This document shows positions 16,708 to 25,723 of a DNA stretch of 64,000 nt, piece by piece. Under the pieces are notes generated by a model. It saw only the letters and a list, made by a program, of their open reading frames with translations. It did no database searches and was not told the DNA's origin. This DNA is from Martinezella tropici. GTDB taxonomy: Bacteria > Pseudomonadota > Alphaproteobacteria > Rhizobiales > Rhizobiaceae. The DNA lies in assembly GCA_000799755.1 (NCBI GenBank), contig JUHI01000007.1:248001-312000 (forward strand). Reading direction: 5' to 3'. Every line of letters begins with the position of its first letter. Within the stretch, counting starts at the first letter, position 1. A program made the position numbers and the translations under genes.

Positions 16708-17136
16708 TCAAAAGCTTCGCTGAAAGAACGGAATCATTTTCCGAACCGCTTCATAGCGAAGATAAAGTCCGCCCCACGCGATCACGCCGACATAGACGCC
16801 GAACAGCAGATGCGAGAAGATCGGGCTGCCGACCCTCAGATGCGTCGCCATCGCTCCGCCAAGGAGACCCGTCAGCAGGATTGCACCGAGGACGGACGTT
16901 CTCGGGATCGCATAGAGAATGGCGCAGCCGAGCGTGATGACGCCGAGCAGCCGCGCAAGCGATGGATCGGCGGAATAGCCGAGCCCCGCCATCGTCTCCG
17001 TAACGACTGGGAGCGGAATAAGCTTGATCACACCGTCGAAGACGAGAAAGGCGATGATGAGCCCGCTAAGGATCATGCCGGCCACGCGCTGGGCGCGCGT
17101 GACGGAAGGCACGGATGAATCGACTGCATAAGACAT
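16708..17136 (-). CDS. DoxX-like family membrane protein
   Basis: A 142-residue protein with four hydrophobic helices: GMILSGLIIAFLVFDGVIKL, LLGVITLGCAILYAIPRTS, VLGAILLTGLLGGAMATHLR and LLFGVYVGVIAWGGLYLRY. The pattern of GAMATHLRVG in the third helix is typical of the DoxX-like (PF13564) group. It lies 30 bases downstream of the SRPBCC gene in the same direction and probably belongs to the ECF42/DGPF unit upstream, in which DoxX proteins recur. Exact function unknown. Confidence 0.82.
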   Translation of the reverse strand: MSYAVDSSVPSVTRAQRVAGMILSGLIIAFLVFDGVIKLIPLPVVTETMAGLGYSADPSLARLLGVITLGCAILYAIPRTSVLGAILLTGLLGGAMATHLRVGSPIFSHLLFGVYVGVIAWGGLYLRYEAVRKMIPFFQRSF

Positions 17137-17166
17137 TGTTATATCCCCCGGAATTCTATCGGAAAT

Positions 17167-17637
17167 TCAGATCTTGGCCGCCAAGGCGGCGAGTTGATCG
17201 GCACATTGAGCCCATCCCTGATGGAAGCCCATTTTCTCATGCGCGTCGCGATCTTCGGCCGACCAGTGCAGGACGGTCGCAGTATAGCGGGTCTTGCCGT
17301 CACCGAGATCATCGAGCTGGATCGTCACCACCATGAAGGGTTTCGCCGACGGCACCCAGGCGCTGGTGAAGGCGTCGGTGAAGACGATCCGTTCATTGGG
17401 AACGACTTCCAGATAGACGCCGTTGCCCGGATAATCCTCGCCTTCTGGGCTGCGCATGGTGATCGAGCTTGCACCACCCGCACGAAGATCGATCTTGGCC
17501 TCGGATACCGTCCACGGCAGCGGCGCAAACCATTGTTTCAAAAGGTCGGCCTCGGTCCAGCACCGGAAGATCTTCTCGCGCGGTGCGTCGATGACCCGTG
17601 TCAAGGAGAGTTCGTGGCGTTGGGTTTGTTCGGTCAT
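17167..17637 (-). CDS. SRPBCC/AHSA1 (START-like) domain protein
   Basis: A 156-residue single-domain protein of the Aha1 C-terminal-like family. The pattern LTRVIDAPREKIFRCWTEADLLKQWF at the start and HEKMGFHQGWAQCADQLAAL at the end is standard for this group. These proteins bind hydrophobic ligands in a deep cavity and are frequent partners of DGPF/YCII proteins and ECF sigma factors, as in this neighbourhood. The ligand is unknown. Confidence 0.88.
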   Translation of the reverse strand: MTEQTQRHELSLTRVIDAPREKIFRCWTEADLLKQWFAPLPWTVSEAKIDLRAGGASSITMRSPEGEDYPGNGVYLEVVPNERIVFTDAFTSAWVPSAKPFMVVTIQLDDLGDGKTRYTATVLHWSAEDRDAHEKMGFHQGWAQCADQLAALAAKI

Positions 17638-17737
17638 GGTGCTGTTCCTTGTTGCGGTTTGGTGTGGCCTGCGCGGCCTATACTCTCATGACGTTCATGA
17701 CCGTCGCTTCCCGACAGCACAGAGGCAAATTTTTCGA

Positions 17738-18994
17738 TTATTTTGCAGTGACAACGGCATCCACACTCAGGCGATCGAGCTGATGGCGGATATGGGCTGC
17801 TTCGGCGGGCGAGCGAGCAAGCGCGATCGCCCTGTCGAAAGCGACACGCGCTTCCTGCGAGCGGCCGAGCTGCGCGAGCAGGGCGCCCCTGACGCCGTGA
17901 AAATAGAAATAGCTGTCGAGCTGCGCCTCCAGCGGCGCAATCAGCGCCAGCGCCGCTTCCGGCCCCTTGAGTTTCGAAAGCGCGACCGAACGATTGAGCG
18001 TGACGACGGGAGACGGCGTCAGCCGCTCCAGCATCTGATAGAGAAGATTGATCTCCTCCCAGTCCGTATCCTCGGCCCGCTTTGCTCGGGAATGCAGCGC
18101 CGCGATTGCCGCCTGCACCTGATAGGGGCCGGGCCGGCGATGGCGGATCGCCTTGTCGAGAAGCGCGAGCGCCTCGTCTATCGATGTCCGATCCCAGAGC
18201 GAACGATCCTGGTCCTCGAGGAGAACAATCTGTCCATCCGTGTCGAACCGCGCTGCCTTGCGCGATTGCTGGAGAAGCATCAGCGCCAGCAGCGCCATGG
18301 TTTCCGGCTCGGCGGGAAAAATCCGCAAAAGCAGCCGGCCGAGACGGATCGCCTCATCGGCAAAGGCCGCAGCCTCGCGATGCGTACCGCCGGCCGAATA
18401 TCCCTCGTTGTAGATGAGGTAGATCATGGCGCTGACGAGAGCCAGCCGCTCGCTTCGCTCCACCGCGCCCGGCGTTTCGAAAGGTACGCCGGCTGCGGCC
18501 ACGCGCGCCTTCGCCCGGGTGATGCGCTGCTCCATCGCGCTTTCGCTGACCAGGAAGGCACGCGCGATCTGCGGCACCGAAAGGCCGGAGACGATGCGCA
18601 GCGCCAGCGCGATCTGCTGCGTTGCCGGCAGATCCGGATGACAGCAGATGAACAGCAGCCGGAGAATGTCGTCACGATAGCCGGAGCCATCCAGCCGTTC
18701 GGCAAGATCGCTTTCCGCATCGCTTGTATCGGAAATCGCTTCCTCATCCGGCAGGCTCTGCAATTTCGCCTGTTTGCGCACCGTATCGATGCCGCTATTG
18801 CGTCCGACGAAGATCAGCCAGGCAATGGGATCACGCGGCGGCCCCTTGTCGGGCCAGGTCTTCAAGGCCCTGAGGCAGGCCTCCTGAAAGGCCTCCTCGG
18901 CGGTATCGAGATTGCGGAAATAGCGCAGCAGCGCGCCCAGCACCTGCGGCCGGGCATTGGTGAGCGCAATGTCGATCCAGGCAATGTCGGTCAT
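17738..18994 (-). CDS. ECF42-type RNA polymerase sigma factor with C-terminal TPR-like extension
   Basis: A 418-residue sigma factor, much longer than ordinary ECFs (about 180 aa). Sigma2 covers residues about 10-75 (YFRNLDTAEEAFQEACLRAL); sigma4 covers about 110-170 (LPATQQIALALRIVSGLSVPQIARAF). The remaining approximately 240 residues are helical and repeat-like (MIYLIYNEGY, then LTPSPVVTLNRSVALSKLKG), the conserved ECF42 extension that is required for activity in studied members. No anti-sigma gene is present; instead the start overlaps the stop of a DGPF gene as ATGA, which is the diagnostic ECF42 arrangement. Confidence 0.92.
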   Translation of the reverse strand: MTDIAWIDIALTNARPQVLGALLRYFRNLDTAEEAFQEACLRALKTWPDKGPPRDPIAWLIFVGRNSGIDTVRKQAKLQSLPDEEAISDTSDAESDLAERLDGSGYRDDILRLLFICCHPDLPATQQIALALRIVSGLSVPQIARAFLVSESAMEQRITRAKARVAAAGVPFETPGAVERSERLALVSAMIYLIYNEGYSAGGTHREAAAFADEAIRLGRLLLRIFPAEPETMALLALMLLQQSRKAARFDTDGQIVLLEDQDRSLWDRTSIDEALALLDKAIRHRRPGPYQVQAAIAALHSRAKRAEDTDWEEINLLYQMLERLTPSPVVTLNRSVALSKLKGPEAALALIAPLEAQLDSYFYFHGVRGALLAQLGRSQEARVAFDRAIALARSPAEAAHIRHQLDRLSVDAVVTAK

Positions 18995-19365
18995 GTGGCA
19001 ATCGTCCCTGGCCTGAATACGTAGAGTGGACGGATTTCGTAAGAGCCGGCGCCGGGATTGGCCACGGCAAGCTCCTTCGAGAATTCAATCGCCTCGTCAA
19101 GTGTTTCGAAGTCGATGACGTAGAAGCCCAGCAACTGTTCCTTCGTTTCGGCAAAGGGGCCGTCGATAACCAGCGGCTCGTTCTTGCCTTTGCGCAAGGT
19201 CGTCGCCGCCGTCGTCGGCATCAGACGCGCGACTGGGCCAAGTTTGCCGGCCTCGGCAAGCGGCGTCTGTACGGCAAGCAGCCGCGCCATGGTTGCCGCC
19301 TCCTGGTCCTTGGACCAGGCAAATACGGTATCTTCGTCGTTGTAGCATAGGATCGCATAGAGCAT
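18991..19365 (-). CDS. YCII-related DGPF domain protein
   Basis: A 124-residue protein with the name-giving motif DGPF in PLVIDGPFAETKEQLLGFYVID, plus the N-terminal MLYAILCYNDED and the Tyr-rich EIRPLYVF ending. DGPF proteins are the genetic partners of ECF42 sigma factors; they may act in the signalling or be the regulated output. The ATG at 19365 has GGAGAAGGA upstream; a longer in-frame start at 19425 would add 20 residues of no family resemblance. Overlaps the sigma gene by 4 bases. Confidence 0.92.
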   Translation of the reverse strand: MLYAILCYNDEDTVFAWSKDQEAATMARLLAVQTPLAEAGKLGPVARLMPTTAATTLRKGKNEPLVIDGPFAETKEQLLGFYVIDFETLDEAIEFSKELAVANPGAGSYEIRPLYVFRPGTIAT

Positions 19366-19429
19366 GAGGACTTCCTTCTCCTGTAAAGACGAAGGAATAT
19401 CACCCGCACCGACAGGCCGCGTCAAAAAA

Positions 19430-20482
19430 TTACTGCTCGAGATGACCGGCCTGGCAAATGCGGTCGATCAAGCCAGCCACTTCGTGCAAACGGGGAGATG
19501 GCATCTTGAGATCGCGGTCCGTGCGCTCGACGATGACCAGATCGTCATGCGGAACGACGAAAGCATATTGCCCGCCCGCTCCCCAGGCAAAATAGGAGCC
19601 GGCCGGAAGGTGAAATACGTTCTCGCCAACATTTTTTGGGGCCGGCGATGCCGCGTCCCCCGTCCACCAAAGATAACCGTAGCCCAACCCATGGTCGGCA
19701 TCCGAATGAGGTGTCGTGCTTTCACGCACCCAGGACTCGGGAATGATCTGCTCACCGTTCCAGCGGCCGCCATCGAGAAAGAGAAGCGCAAAGCGGGCAA
19801 GATCACGCGTGCTCATTCGAAATGTGTAGGCGGGATGGATCGATGCCGCCCCGAAGAATTTATGTTGAGCGCGCGGGTCGTAATCCTGCATGCCGATCTT
19901 GCGGGCGATTTGGTTTTCGAAGGCATCATAGATCGAAATGCCGATCGCTTTCTCGTAGATCGTTCCGAGGGCGTTGAAATCCCAGTTGTTGTAATACCAG
20001 AAGGTTCCCGGCGCATGGCTGAAGCGTTCGGGCCGCGCCGCCGCCATGGCTTTCGTCTCGTAGAGCGCCGGGTGATAGATTCCGGACCGCGCCTCCAGCA
20101 GCATCCGGATCGTCGCCTGCTTTTCCTGCGCGGACAGCGACGGCGGCTTATCGTCGATATCGGCTTGCTGAAGCGTGGTCCCAGGATCGATCTTGTGCTG
20201 CGCCACCGCGATCCCGATCAGCGCGTCAAGGAGACTCTTGCGGATGGACGCCAATTCCATCGGTTTGTCAGTATTTCCCCATTCGGCAACAACCTTCCCA
20301 TGCTGAACGACCATAACGGCGCTGATATCGTGCCCGTCGGCGAAAGCTTTCGCCTCGGCAAGCTTTGACGCCGACCATCCGGATGCCTGAGGTGATGGAT
20401 GCGCCCATTCCGCGGAAGGGACTGTCTGCGCCATCGCCGGAGCCGACAGCAATGCGACGAATAGCAGCGAGATCAAACGCAT
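19430..20482 (-). CDS. Secreted serine hydrolase, class C beta-lactamase/penicillin-binding family
   Basis: A 350-residue protein with a signal peptide (MRLISLLFVALLSAPAMAQ). The beta-lactamase fold is indicated by SIRKS (the SxxK nucleophile motif, about residues 82-86) in LASIRKSLLDALIGIA, the YYNNWDF segment supplying a YxN motif, and GLGYGYLWW near the C-terminal part. The family includes esterases, D-aminopeptidases and EstB-like enzymes, and few are true lactamases. It lies 64 bases upstream of the DGPF gene in the same direction but does not belong to the usual ECF42 set. Confidence 0.85.
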   Translation of the reverse strand: MRLISLLFVALLSAPAMAQTVPSAEWAHPSPQASGWSASKLAEAKAFADGHDISAVMVVQHGKVVAEWGNTDKPMELASIRKSLLDALIGIAVAQHKIDPGTTLQQADIDDKPPSLSAQEKQATIRMLLEARSGIYHPALYETKAMAAARPERFSHAPGTFWYYNNWDFNALGTIYEKAIGISIYDAFENQIARKIGMQDYDPRAQHKFFGAASIHPAYTFRMSTRDLARFALLFLDGGRWNGEQIIPESWVRESTTPHSDADHGLGYGYLWWTGDAASPAPKNVGENVFHLPAGSYFAWGAGGQYAFVVPHDDLVIVERTDRDLKMPSPRLHEVAGLIDRICQAGHLEQ

Positions 20483-20752
20483 AGCGGATGCCCTGTTTCA
20501 AGCGTTGTCAGACGTCTCGAAGAATTCAGCCTTTTCGGTGACGGAGCACAACCCCGCTCATCTTTTTCGACATCAGGCTTAATGCTTGGCAACGGCAGGC
20601 GCTATGCCTCGTTTCGCTTGATAGTCAGCATCCCCACCTTTACATCAAGCTCCGCGACGGCGCCGATGAAAACGCTCGCTCCGTTAGCCTTGATTTGGGT
20701 ACCGAGCCGCTCTGCCAGCCAAACCGCCTGCGGTCGGCATCGATTGGAGCAT

Positions 20753-21487
20753 CTAACTGTCGTCCGCCCTGCCCTTCCACAACGGCAAGCCAACCAACTC
20801 CGATACCGCCGGATCTGCGGTGAACACAGGGTAACCGCGTTCGACAAGCCGCTCGAGAACCTCGCGATCTTTCTGAACATGCAATCGGGCGAGATTTTCC
20901 CTGTTGTAGACATGCCCGCCGGAAGCTGGATTGATGCCAGTGATGATGACCGCAGTCGCACCGTTATAGAGAGCAAAGAGAATGGCGTTGATGCCATTCG
21001 AGCATTTGTCGTCCGCCCCCATTTCCGTGCAGTTCAGGCCCCCAATACGATCCAGAAGCGCCATGCGCCTGTAACGGTCGACGATCTCGAGCTTGTCGTA
21101 GTCGTAGTTGAAGGCCCGCAAGCCATCCTTCAGACGTTGAAACTCTTTCCGCCACAGCAGGACATAAAGCATCTTCGTCCGCTCGCCGTTCAGCACGCGG
21201 CGGACTTCGACGGCATTGGTATTCGTTCCTTCGATCTGGTTGAATTGTACGAGCGTGACGTCAGGCGTTTCCCGGCCCCAGCTTTTCGGTACCACTTGCG
21301 AACCGTTGATGGTAATCACCCGATAAGTTCCGTCGAAGCCTTCGGGCCTGTTCGACACCGGCGCCGACCCGACCACGACAACCGGGCTCTGAAACGGCTC
21401 CGCCAGAATTGGCGGCAAGGGCCGGGTTACATGGTATTTCACCTGCCGGTATATGTGCCTCTTCAGTTCCTTAAATCGAGCAGCCAT
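20753..21487 (-). CDS. Hypothetical protein, possible sialyltransferase-like (GT29/MptE-like) fold
   Basis: A 244-residue protein with no signal peptide. Two regions resemble sialyltransferase-type motifs: PVVVVGSAPVSNRPEGF near residue 34 with VITINGSQVV, like an L-motif nucleotide-sugar site, and SNGINAILFALYNGATAVII near residue 161 followed by TGINP, like the S-motif. Further along GGHVYNRENLARLHVQKD is well ordered. The N-terminus is basic. It could transfer a nucleotide-activated sugar to a surface glycan. The assignment is tentative and rests on pattern similarity only. About 270 bases of weakly coding sequence follow its stop. Confidence 0.6.
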   Translation of the reverse strand: MAARFKELKRHIYRQVKYHVTRPLPPILAEPFQSPVVVVGSAPVSNRPEGFDGTYRVITINGSQVVPKSWGRETPDVTLVQFNQIEGTNTNAVEVRRVLNGERTKMLYVLLWRKEFQRLKDGLRAFNYDYDKLEIVDRYRRMALLDRIGGLNCTEMGADDKCSNGINAILFALYNGATAVIITGINPASGGHVYNRENLARLHVQKDREVLERLVERGYPVFTADPAVSELVGLPLWKGRADDS

Positions 21488-21674
21488 CCAACGCCTTGTC
21501 GTTTCTCAGAAGGTATCGGCCCTAAAAGCATCTACCTTGTGAAATGCGAGCAGGAACATTTCGTTCCGATTCGCGGACAACACGAGTATCTCTAAATATT
21601 CTCATATAAGAAAAATGAACAAATCTTGCGCGGTATAACCTATGGTGAGCGCCCGGCGCGCGTCATCACGCCGG

Positions 21675-23168
21675 CTATCTGCTCAACGTCCGCGACACGG
21701 CGTTCCTCCACCCCTTGAGCTTCGCGTTCCGGGTCTTGTCATCCATAGCGGGCTCGAACCGGCGATCGCGCGCCCAGGCCTTGGCGAAGCCGGCGCGGTC
21801 CGGCCAGACGCCCGCGCGGCTGCCAGCAAGCCAGGCGGCGCCAAGCGCTGTCGTTTCGAGGATCGTCGGGCGATCGACCGGCGCGTCCAGCAGATCGGCA
21901 AGCCGCTGCATCGTCCAGTCGGAGGCGACCATGCCGCCGTCGACGCGCAGCACTGTGTCCTGTCCACTGCCGTTGCGCCAATCCTTGTGCATGGCGTCCA
22001 GGAGATCGCGCGACTGGTAGCAGACAGCCTCCAGCGCCGCCCGGACGATCTCCTCGGGCCCGGTATTGCGCGTCAGCCCGAAGATCGCGCCACGCGCATC
22101 TGGGTCCCAATGCGGAGCACCGAGACCGGTGAAGGCCGGCACCAGATAGACCTCCTGCAGCGGATCGGCCCTGGCTGCCAATTCTCCGGAATCCGACGCA
22201 CGCTGGATGGCCTTCAGGCCATCACGCAGCCATTGCACGGCGGCGCCTGCGATGAAGATCGATCCCTCAAGTGCGTAGGTCGTCTCGCTGTTCAGCCTGT
22301 AGGCGATTGTGGTCAGCAGGCGATTTTTCGACCGCACCATGTCCCCGCCGGTATTCAGCAGCGCAAAGCAGCCCGTGCCATAAGTGGATTTCATCATGCC
22401 GCGCTCGAAGCAGGCCTGGCCGATCGTCGCCGCCTGCTGATCTCCGGCAACACCGAGGATCGGGATTTCGGCCCCGAAATGCGCAGCATCGGTCACGCCG
22501 AAATCTGCGGCGCAATCCTTCACCTCGGGCAGCATCGCGGCGGGAACGCGCAGAATATCCAGCAGTTCCTCATCCCATTCGTTGGCGCCGATATTGTACA
22601 TCAGCGTGCGCGAGGCATTGGTGGCGTCCGTGACGAAGCTCTTGCCCTCCGTCAGCCGCCAAATCAGGAAGGTGTCGACGGTGCCGAAGCAAAGCCGGCC
22701 CTTGGCAGCAAGCGCACGCGCGCCCTTCACATTGGTCAGCAGCCAGGAAAGCTTGGTGCCGGAAAAATAGGGGTCGAGCAGCAGGCCGGTGCGGCGTGTA
22801 AAGAGTTTTTCGAGGTCCTGCCGCTTCAGCTTCTCGCAATAGCTCGCCGTGCGGCGGTCCTGCCAGACGATGGCATTGTGGATCGGCTTGCCGGTGTCGC
22901 GATCCCAGACGACGACGGTCTCGCGCTGGTTGGTGATGCCGATGGCTGCAATATCCTTGGCGGTGATGCCGGCGGCTTCGATCGCTTTGCGGACGGTCAA
23001 GAGGACGGACGACCAGATCTCTTCCGGATCGTGCTCGACCCAGCCGGGCTTCGGATAATGCTGGGTGAATTCCTTCTGCCCGACACCGGCAACCTTCATC
23101 TTGCCGTCGAAAACGATAGCCCGCGTCGACGTCGTTCCCTGATCGATCGCCAAGACATAACCGCTCAT
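21675..23168 (-). CDS. glpK: Glycerol kinase
   Basis: A 497-residue FGGY kinase that makes glycerol-3-phosphate. AIDQGTTSTRAIVFD is the N-terminal ATP-binding motif, QDRRTASYCEKL is a glycerol-binding region, and DGGMVASDWTMQRLADLLD is the FGGY signature. Length matches known GlpK proteins. The ATG at 23168 has GGGAGGA just upstream; an open frame extends further back without a ribosome site. It stands alone without glpD, glpF or an ABC glycerol transporter and is divergent from bdhA. Confidence 0.96.
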   Translation of the reverse strand: MSGYVLAIDQGTTSTRAIVFDGKMKVAGVGQKEFTQHYPKPGWVEHDPEEIWSSVLLTVRKAIEAAGITAKDIAAIGITNQRETVVVWDRDTGKPIHNAIVWQDRRTASYCEKLKRQDLEKLFTRRTGLLLDPYFSGTKLSWLLTNVKGARALAAKGRLCFGTVDTFLIWRLTEGKSFVTDATNASRTLMYNIGANEWDEELLDILRVPAAMLPEVKDCAADFGVTDAAHFGAEIPILGVAGDQQAATIGQACFERGMMKSTYGTGCFALLNTGGDMVRSKNRLLTTIAYRLNSETTYALEGSIFIAGAAVQWLRDGLKAIQRASDSGELAARADPLQEVYLVPAFTGLGAPHWDPDARGAIFGLTRNTGPEEIVRAALEAVCYQSRDLLDAMHKDWRNGSGQDTVLRVDGGMVASDWTMQRLADLLDAPVDRPTILETTALGAAWLAGSRAGVWPDRAGFAKAWARDRRFEPAMDDKTRNAKLKGWRNAVSRTLSR

Positions 23169-23401
23169 GCAATCCTCCCGCCTGTTGCATCCGGAAACAA
23201 CAGATACGCGAGCAAAACGAATGTGAAAAGAAAGCAAAACGAAATTTCTGCAAAGCGATGCGCTTTCCAGTCCATGACATCAAGGTCCGCGGGTACTGCA
23301 ACGGCGGCCGGCGCAATACGATTGCCATGTCCGCCGGTTTGGGACTAGGCTCAAGCCGTTTTGCATTGCAGCAGAAAGCTGCGCTGTCCAAGGAGAAGAT
23401 C

Positions 23402-24178
23402 ATGGCTAGAACAGTTGTCGTCACCGGTTCCACGAGCGGTATCGGCCTCGCCATCGCGACGGCCTTCGCCGCCAAGGGCGATAACGTCGTCATCAACGGC
23501 TTCGGAAAGCCCGAGGAAATCGATGCGATCAAGACCAGGCTGGAAGCCTCCGGCGGCGGCAAGGTGATCTATCATCCAGCCGACATGACGAAGCCGGCCG
23601 AGATCGCCGACATGATCGCGACGGCCAATTCCACTTTCGGCAGCGTCGATGTCCTCGTCAATAATGCCGGCATCCAGCATGTCGAGAAGATCGAAGATTT
23701 CCCGATCGAGAAGTGGGATCAGATCATCGCGATCAATCTCTCCAGCTCCTTCCACACCATCCGCGCCGCCATTCCGCTGATGAAGGCTCGGAAATACGGC
23801 CGCATCATCAACATCGCCTCGGCGCACGGCCTGGTCGCCTCGCCCTTCAAATCCGCCTATGTCGCTGCAAAACATGGTATACTCGGTCTGACCAAGACGG
23901 CGGCGCTCGAGCTTGCCGAATTCGGCGTGACGGTGAACGCCATTTGCCCCGGTTACGTCCTGACGCCGCTTGTCGAGAAGCAGATCCCGGACACGGCCAA
24001 GGCACGCGGCATGACCGAGGAGCAAGTTAAGAACGAAGTCATCCTCAAGGTCCAGCCCACGCATGAGTTCGTCAAGGCCGAGGAAATCGGCGCCCTGTCG
24101 CTTTACCTTGCAAGCGACGAGGCGCGCCAGGTGACGGGCACACACGTCTCGATTGACGGTGGCTGGACCGCGGAATAA
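23402..24178 (+). CDS. bdhA: D-3-hydroxybutyrate dehydrogenase
   Basis: A 258-residue short-chain dehydrogenase matching BdhA in length and sequence: GSTSGIGLAIA is the NAD-binding glycine motif, NNAGIQHVEKIEDFP follows, and the catalytic Ser-Tyr-Lys appear in NIASAHGLVASPFKSAYVAAK. It oxidises 3-hydroxybutyrate to acetoacetate during use of poly-hydroxybutyrate, a main carbon store in rhizobia. I used the ATG at 23402, with AAGGAG 9 bases upstream. The next gene, xdhA, starts 72 bases later in the same direction, so partial co-transcription is possible. Confidence 0.93.
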   Translation: MARTVVVTGSTSGIGLAIATAFAAKGDNVVINGFGKPEEIDAIKTRLEASGGGKVIYHPADMTKPAEIADMIATANSTFGSVDVLVNNAGIQHVEKIEDFPIEKWDQIIAINLSSSFHTIRAAIPLMKARKYGRIINIASAHGLVASPFKSAYVAAKHGILGLTKTAALELAEFGVTVNAICPGYVLTPLVEKQIPDTAKARGMTEEQVKNEVILKVQPTHEFVKAEEIGALSLYLASDEARQVTGTHVSIDGGWTAE

Positions 24179-24250
24179 CCATTCACGGTTAGGGCCGGAT
24201 TCGTCTTGACGCCTCCGGCCCCAACCAAACAGATAATAGACGGGAACGAC

Positions 24251-25720
24251 ATGAGTGACAGCATCCGCTTTATCCTCAACGGCGAGGATATTACGCTATC
24301 CAGCTTGCGCCCCACCGAGACGCTGCTCGACTTTCTCCGCCTTCAACGGCGCCTGACAGGAACGAAGGAAGGGTGTGCGGAAGGCGACTGCGGCGCCTGC
24401 ACCGTGCTTGTGGGACGCCTGATCGATGGCGGACTGTACTACGAGTCCGTGAATGCCTGCATCCGCTTCGTCGGCTCATTGCATGCGACCCATGTCGTGA
24501 CAGTCGAGCACCTTGCCGCCCAGAACGGTACGCTACATCCGGTGCAGCAGGCCATGGTCGATTGCCACGGCTCGCAATGCGGCTTCTGCACGCCGGGCTT
24601 CATCATGTCGCTCTATGGCCTCTGGCTTTCGACGGAAAAGCCGAGCCGAGCGCAGATCGAAAAATCGCTTCAGGGCAACCTCTGTCGATGCACGGGCTAC
24701 GAGCCGATCGTGAAGGCGGCCGAGCAGGTCAGCCAGAAGCGTCCGAGCGCACTCTTCGACCCCCTCGAAAAGACCAGAGCCGACATCATCGCCCGTCTCT
24801 GGGCGATGCAGGGCGGCGACACCATCGAGATTGCCGAGGGCGCCGATCGCCTCATCGTGCCCGGCTCTGTCGCGGCGCTGGCGCAGGTGCTTGCCGACGA
24901 GCCGAAGGCGACCGTCGTTGCCGGTTCAACCGATGTCGGCTTGTGGGTCACCAAACAGATGCGCCGGCTGAATCCTGTCGTTTTCATCAACCATCTGACC
25001 GATCTGCAGAGGATATCGGTCGAGGACGATGGTTTGAGCATTGGTGCCGGCGTCACCTACAGCCGCGCCTTCGCCGTCATCGCCGAAAAGATCCCGGCAT
25101 TCGCCAACCTCATCAACCGCATCGGCGGCGAGCAGGTGCGCAATATGGGCACAATCGGCGGCAACATCGCCAACGGCTCGCCGATCGGCGACACGCCGCC
25201 GCCGCTGATCGCGCTCGGCGCCACTGTAAAACTTCGCTCGACAGCGGGCACGCGCAGCCTGCCGCTGGAAGACTTCTTCATCGAATACGGCAAGCAGGAT
25301 CGCCATCCCGGCGAGTTCGTGGAAGGCATCTTCGTGCCCTATCCCGCCAGCGATGCACATTTCGCCGTCTACAAGATCTCCAAGCGCCGCGACGAGGATA
25401 TTTCGGCCGCCTGCGGCGCCTTCCATCTGTCACTGGATACCGCCGGCAATGTTCAGGATATCCGTATCGCCTTTGGCGGCATGGCCGGCACGCCGAAGCG
25501 CGCCCGCTCCGTCGAGGCCGAATTGATCGGCAAGCCCTGGACGGAGGCGACGGTGACAGCCGCGCGCGATGCCTTCGACAGCGACTACACGCCGCTCTCC
25601 GACTGGCGCGCATCGGCCGAATACCGACAGCTGACCGCCAAGAATCTTCTCATCCGCTTCTATCTGGAGACGGCCGGAGCGCCGCAAGAACTGAAGCGAT
25701 TTGCGACGGCGGAGGCCTGA
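24251..25720 (+). CDS. xdhA: Xanthine dehydrogenase small subunit (Fe-S and FAD domains)
   Basis: A 489-residue subunit. The plant-type [2Fe-2S] domain has Cys42, Cys47 and Cys50 (EGCAEGDCGAC). The second cluster domain has CGFCTPGF and GNLCRCTGY. The FAD domain begins near residue 200 with LIVPGSVAALAQVLADEP and contains VVAGSTDVGLWVTKQ and GGNIANGSPIGDTPP. With XdhB it oxidises hypoxanthine and xanthine to urate with NAD+. The stop is 3 bases before the xdhB start. Confidence 0.95.
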   Translation: MSDSIRFILNGEDITLSSLRPTETLLDFLRLQRRLTGTKEGCAEGDCGACTVLVGRLIDGGLYYESVNACIRFVGSLHATHVVTVEHLAAQNGTLHPVQQAMVDCHGSQCGFCTPGFIMSLYGLWLSTEKPSRAQIEKSLQGNLCRCTGYEPIVKAAEQVSQKRPSALFDPLEKTRADIIARLWAMQGGDTIEIAEGADRLIVPGSVAALAQVLADEPKATVVAGSTDVGLWVTKQMRRLNPVVFINHLTDLQRISVEDDGLSIGAGVTYSRAFAVIAEKIPAFANLINRIGGEQVRNMGTIGGNIANGSPIGDTPPPLIALGATVKLRSTAGTRSLPLEDFFIEYGKQDRHPGEFVEGIFVPYPASDAHFAVYKISKRRDEDISAACGAFHLSLDTAGNVQDIRIAFGGMAGTPKRARSVEAELIGKPWTEATVTAARDAFDSDYTPLSDWRASAEYRQLTAKNLLIRFYLETAGAPQELKRFATAEA

Positions 25721-25723
25721 GTT

